DNA from: Schistocerca nitens
Taxonomy: Eukaryota; Arthropoda; Insecta; Orthoptera; Acrididae
Direction of reading: 5' to 3'
Length of the DNA: 64,000 bases
NCBI RefSeq assembly: GCF_023898315.1
Contig: NC_064619.1
Coordinates: 302,536,150-302,600,149 of the forward strand
Shown here: one piece after another, positions 61,080 through 64,000 of the stretch
How positions within the stretch are numbered: position 1 is the stretch's first letter
How the letters are laid out: every line of letters starts with the position of its first letter
Translations under genes and position numbers: made by a program
The notes under the pieces: generated by a model
What the model saw: only the letters and a program-made list of their open reading frames with translations
What the model was told of the DNA's origin: nothing
Databases searched by the model: none

Positions 61080-62110
61080 TGTGAAATGTTGGTTCATTAA
61101 TAACCGGTGTAACCGCCAGAATGTTGAATGCAAATATGTAAAAGCGCATGCATTGTGTTGTACAGAGGCGGGGTGTCAGTTTGTGAGATGGAGGTCCCAT
61201 GCCTTCTGCATTTGGTCGCTCAATACAGGACCGGTTAATGCTGTTTATGGATGAAGCTGGAGTTTTCATCAGATGATGTCCCAGATGTACTCGACTGGCC
61301 CAGATCTGGTAACCGAACAGGCCAGTCCAACATGTCGACACTCTGTAGAGCACGTTGGTTTGCAACAGTTGTATGTGGGCAAGCGTTATCCTGTTGGAAA
61401 ACACCCCCAGGAATGTTTCTCATGAATGGAGCATAATAGGTCGAGTCATCAGATTGATGTACAAATTTGCAGTCAGGGTGCATGGGATACTCACGACAGT
61501 GCTCCTGCTGTCTTATGAAATCTCACCCCGGAACATATCTCCAGCTGTAAGTCCTATGTGTCTAGCGAGCAAACGGATTTGTTGTAGGCCCTCAACTGGC
61601 CATCACTGACAACCCTAGCAGAACCAGCTTTCATCTAAAACACAGAGGACCTTCACTCTGCCCTCCAATGAAGTCCCGTTTGACATAATAGAAATCGAAA
61701 ATTGCGCTGGTTTGGGGTCAGTGGAATGCGCACTACAGGTCATCTAACTCGCGGCTGTCCTCGAAGTAACTGGTTTGTAACAGTTCGTTGTGTCACTGCG
61801 TTACCAGCTGCAGCTCAAATTGCTGCTGCAGATGCAGTACAATGCAGCAGAGCCATACGCCAAATACGGTGTTCTTTTCTCTCGTTGCCGTCCGGAGCCC
61901 AGTCTTCTTGAGACCGTACATTCTCGTGGCCACCACTGCCATTAACCATGTACATTGGGTACATTCCTGCCAAGTCATTCTGAAGTATCGTAGAAAGAAT
62001 ATCCAGCTTCCTGTAGTCCTATTACACGTCCTTGTTCAAACACAGTGAGACGTTCGTAATGGTGTCTTTGTCACCTCAAAGCCATTCTTGACTAACAAAA
62101 ATCTCAGAAT
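61080..62110 (-). pseudogene. Tc1-like transposon (family L), nearly full coding length
   Basis: Starts (3' side) with AACCGGTGTAACCGCCAGAA, antisense of the GGYTGY C-terminus. It continues through the catalytic half (minus strand: PFMRNIPGGVFQQDNACPHT for the second Asp, VDMLDWPVRLPDLGQ where PIE is lost), the central part (61500-61640) and the N-terminal helix-turn-helix (62040-61780, ALAA-type text antisense). Frames are broken in many places. The 5' terminal region beyond 62110 is missing or worn. Confidence 0.85.
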
Positions 62111-62326
62111 GTCTCTTCCAGATTAGCTTCAAAGTTTTACACGTTACTGTAATAATAGTTTTGACACAAACCGACTATATACTTTTTAATATATAAATAT
62201 ATCAGTTAAATATTCAATAGAGAAACGTCGTTAGCAAACTGGAAAGTTATATTTATGAGTGGTTGGTTTATGATTACAATACCACTACAGAATCTGAATT
62301 TGCAATAGCAATAAGCAAGGCTTGAG
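62111..62326. other. Unassigned AT-rich stretch
   Basis: No feature seen. Confidence 0.4.
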
Positions 62327-62660
62327 GTTAGAGAGAGGGAGGAAGACGGGACAGAAAGTGGGATGGGACGAACTGAATATTGGAAACGGGAAGGAGGAGA
62401 TGGATGGAGAGAGGGAGCAGGAGGAGATGGAGAGAGGAGGGGAGACGAGAAGATGAACAAGAAAGGGGAAGAAGGTGATTGATTGAGAGAGAGGGTGAGA
62501 GAGGGGACAGGAGGTGTTGGGGAGAGGAAGGGGAAGGAGAAGTTGAACAGGGAGTGCGGCAGAAGGTGATGAACAGAGAATGGGAGCAGGAGGAAGAGAT
62601 GGACAAAGAAAGTAGTAGGGGTAGAGGAACAGGGACCGGGGAAAGAAGGCAAGTAGGATA
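62327..62660. repeat. Purine-rich (GA) low-complexity tract
   Basis: About 330 bases almost all purine on the plus strand, built of GGGAGGAAG/GAGAGAGGGA-like blocks, followed by (TA) and (AT) text at 62660-62672. Open frames on both strands here are products of composition. Such tracts can form triplex DNA. Confidence 0.85.
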
Positions 62661-62711
62661 TATATATATATCCATTTCCCATACAAATTACAAACGTGTT
62701 CTTTCTGTTTT

Positions 62712-62917
62712 AGCTGGCCGGTGTGGCCGAGCGGTTCTAGGGGCTTCAGTCTGGAACCGCGCGACCGCTACGGTCGCAGGTTCGAATCCTGCCTCGGGCA
62801 TGGATGTGTGTGATGTCCTTAGGTTAGTTAGGTTTAAGTAGTTCTAAATTATAGGGGACTGATGACCTCAGACGTTAAGTCCCATAGTGCTCAGAGCCAT
62901 TTGAACCATTTTTGAAC
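62712..62917 (+). mobile_element. SINE family A copy
   Basis: Flanked by CTTTCTGTTTT (62701-62711, 62918-62928), near-consensus. Confidence 0.96.
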
Positions 62918-62999
62918 CTTTCTGTTTTCTTTTCTTTTTTTTTTTTTGTATTTAAGGAGACTGAGCCACAGCAAAGCAAGGCTGAGTACACCAAGTCCT

Positions 63000-63460
63000 C
63001 AATAATAAACTGAAGAAGCAAGCCCTATTCCTATAGTACCCAGTGAACAACAGACACAGACCGAAAAGGAAATGGCACAGTTTAACTTTTGCAGACAAAA
63101 TTTGAATCAGGATAAGCAACATTTTAAAAGAAAACGGTTTATATGTCATTTTCCATGTCCCACAGACGGTAGGTAGATGCCTCTTCAATCCAAAAAATAA
63201 ACACATAGTAGTCATGAAAAGTGGGTTCTTCAAGACCACCTGCAGAGATTGTCAGTCTTGCTATATTGAACAGACTGCACTAAGTTCAGAGAACGCCACA
63301 GAACTTGGAGACTGCATAAACGACAACCAAAAATACATAATACATGTAAAAGTCCTTCACATAGAGAGAAAGGGTTCACAGTTCAATGTATGTTTAGTCA
63401 TAGTTATTGTGTATGCTGTCCTAGTGAATTTTTCAAATCCATTTGTAATTTGTTAGAATT
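63000..63460 (+). pseudogene. Penelope-like element fragment with GIY-YIG endonuclease
   Basis: Frame from about 63165: VGRCLFNPKNKHIVVMKS, then GFFKTTCRDCQSCYIEQT, a degraded GIY-YIG core (GxY to GFF, YIGQT to YIEQT). It continues to INDNQKYIIHVKVLHIERKG, the helix and KG turn that follow in Penelope-like endonucleases. It belongs to a different subfamily from the 22-kb copy (Cys-x2-Cys between the motif halves). Confidence 0.65.
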
Positions 63461-64000
63461 GTCAACATAGATAACTTTTAAAGTGTATCTTTGGGTGGTT
63501 CCCATCTACGACATCAGTTATCTACTGGAACCTCCCCACGGGTTTCACCCTAACATTGGTGGGTTGGCTTGTGTGTGTCTGTTTGATCCATTGACCTACG
63601 CAGGCGGGAGCTAAGCTCTCGGCAGGGTCACCCACTCCAGAATGGTCAGTTGGTGAGAGACCGGACAAAGAGTAGTCCTCCTATAGGACTTCCTTCTTGA
63701 GAGTTCGTGGGTGGCAACCACATGGGACCTTAGCTAAGTATGATATTAATTCAAATTCCTTGCGTCGGGCTTCTTGTGTTTTGCTATCATTCTCCGATGG
63801 CCATCTCTTGTTTTTTCGACCCCAAAGACATTAGGGAGCGAGGCATGAAGGTGTCTTTCACTTTCCTTTCATACCTATAGCGTCGGAGGCGGCGGAGAAA
63901 ATGGATTTCAGTACGGCGCCAAAGACGGGAAAGGGACATTGTAGCGTCTGTTCTCAGAGAGGCTGCTACATTGCTAGAGAAGGTGTGGGATGAGAGATGT
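63461..64000. other. Unassigned stretch, possibly the 5' leader of a retroelement
   Basis: Text such as GGAACCTCCCCACGGGTTTC, CACCCACTCCAGAATGGTCA and TTCCTTGCGTCGGGCTTCTT is moderately GC-rich with no long frame. I recall similar sequence at the 5' end of RTE-like elements in locusts, whose ORF would then start beyond the window. Weak assignment. Confidence 0.3.

Noticed and set aside
62206-62686. Minus-strand Pro/Ser/Leu-rich frames
   Set aside because: Product of the purine-rich tract; no start context, no domain.

Overview
This window is eukaryotic and looks like an orthopteran insect genome, most probably a Schistocerca-type grasshopper or locust. The reasons are a very high density of old, nested transposable elements, long AT-rich non-coding stretches, and at least fifteen copies of one tRNA-derived SINE whose sequence I recognise from locust genomes. 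The species call is inference; the repeat content is read directly from the sequence.

Only two host protein-coding segments are convincing. At 3295-3896 (+) lies the terminal exon of a trypsin-like serine protease with an intact His/Asp/Ser triad and a trypsin-type Asp in the specificity pocket. At 57258-57861 (-) lies a homologous terminal exon of almost the same length and the same splice phase, in which the catalytic His is Arg and the catalytic Ser is Glu: a serine protease homologue that cannot cut in the usual way. The two genes face each other tail to tail across about 53 kb of transposon debris. Earlier exons of both genes are not recognisable in the window.

Layout. 0-3.3 kb: 5S-rRNA-like SINE, an internally deleted mariner with intact ends, a Penelope-like end, then the trypsin exon. 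4-10.3 kb: SINE cluster, a decayed Tc1 element with two SINEs inside, a mariner-like element split by a non-LTR element, and a complete-ended Tc1 element with a SINE inside. 10.5-17.4 kb: a mariner split by a 6.1-kb Ty3/gypsy element (LTRs 489 bp, 478 of 489 bases identical) that itself carries two SINEs. 17.6-20.6 kb: a 200-bp tandem duplication and a Tc1 element carrying a solo LTR and a SINE. 21.8-22.7 kb: Penelope-like element with a GIY-YIG endonuclease. 23.1-29.7 kb: RTE-like non-LTR remains on both strands, Tc1 and mariner pieces. 30.7-32.8 kb: mariner and the 5' part of a Tc1. 32.8-45.4 kb: a second, larger Ty3/gypsy-like element (gag, protease, RT, RNase H, integrase) followed by two direct copies of a long LTR-like block with a minisatellite. 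45.4-49.7 kb: a transposase ORF with a DUF4817-like N-terminus and further Tc1, non-LTR and mariner pieces. 51.3-54.9 kb: a three-level nest (SINE in jockey-like element in Tc1). 55.4-57.1 kb: Tc1 with a solo LTR, non-LTR 3' end. 57.3-64 kb: the protease homologue, a Tigger-type element, a 48-bp-arm hairpin, Tc1, and a second Penelope-like GIY-YIG fragment.

Nothing here looks like a multi-gene operational system. The most interesting points are the protease/pseudoprotease pair, chimeric open frames formed at transposon junctions, repeated stem-GAAA motifs at Penelope-like ends, a higher-order minisatellite in the long LTR-like block, and a target site used twice in succession by two different SINE families.
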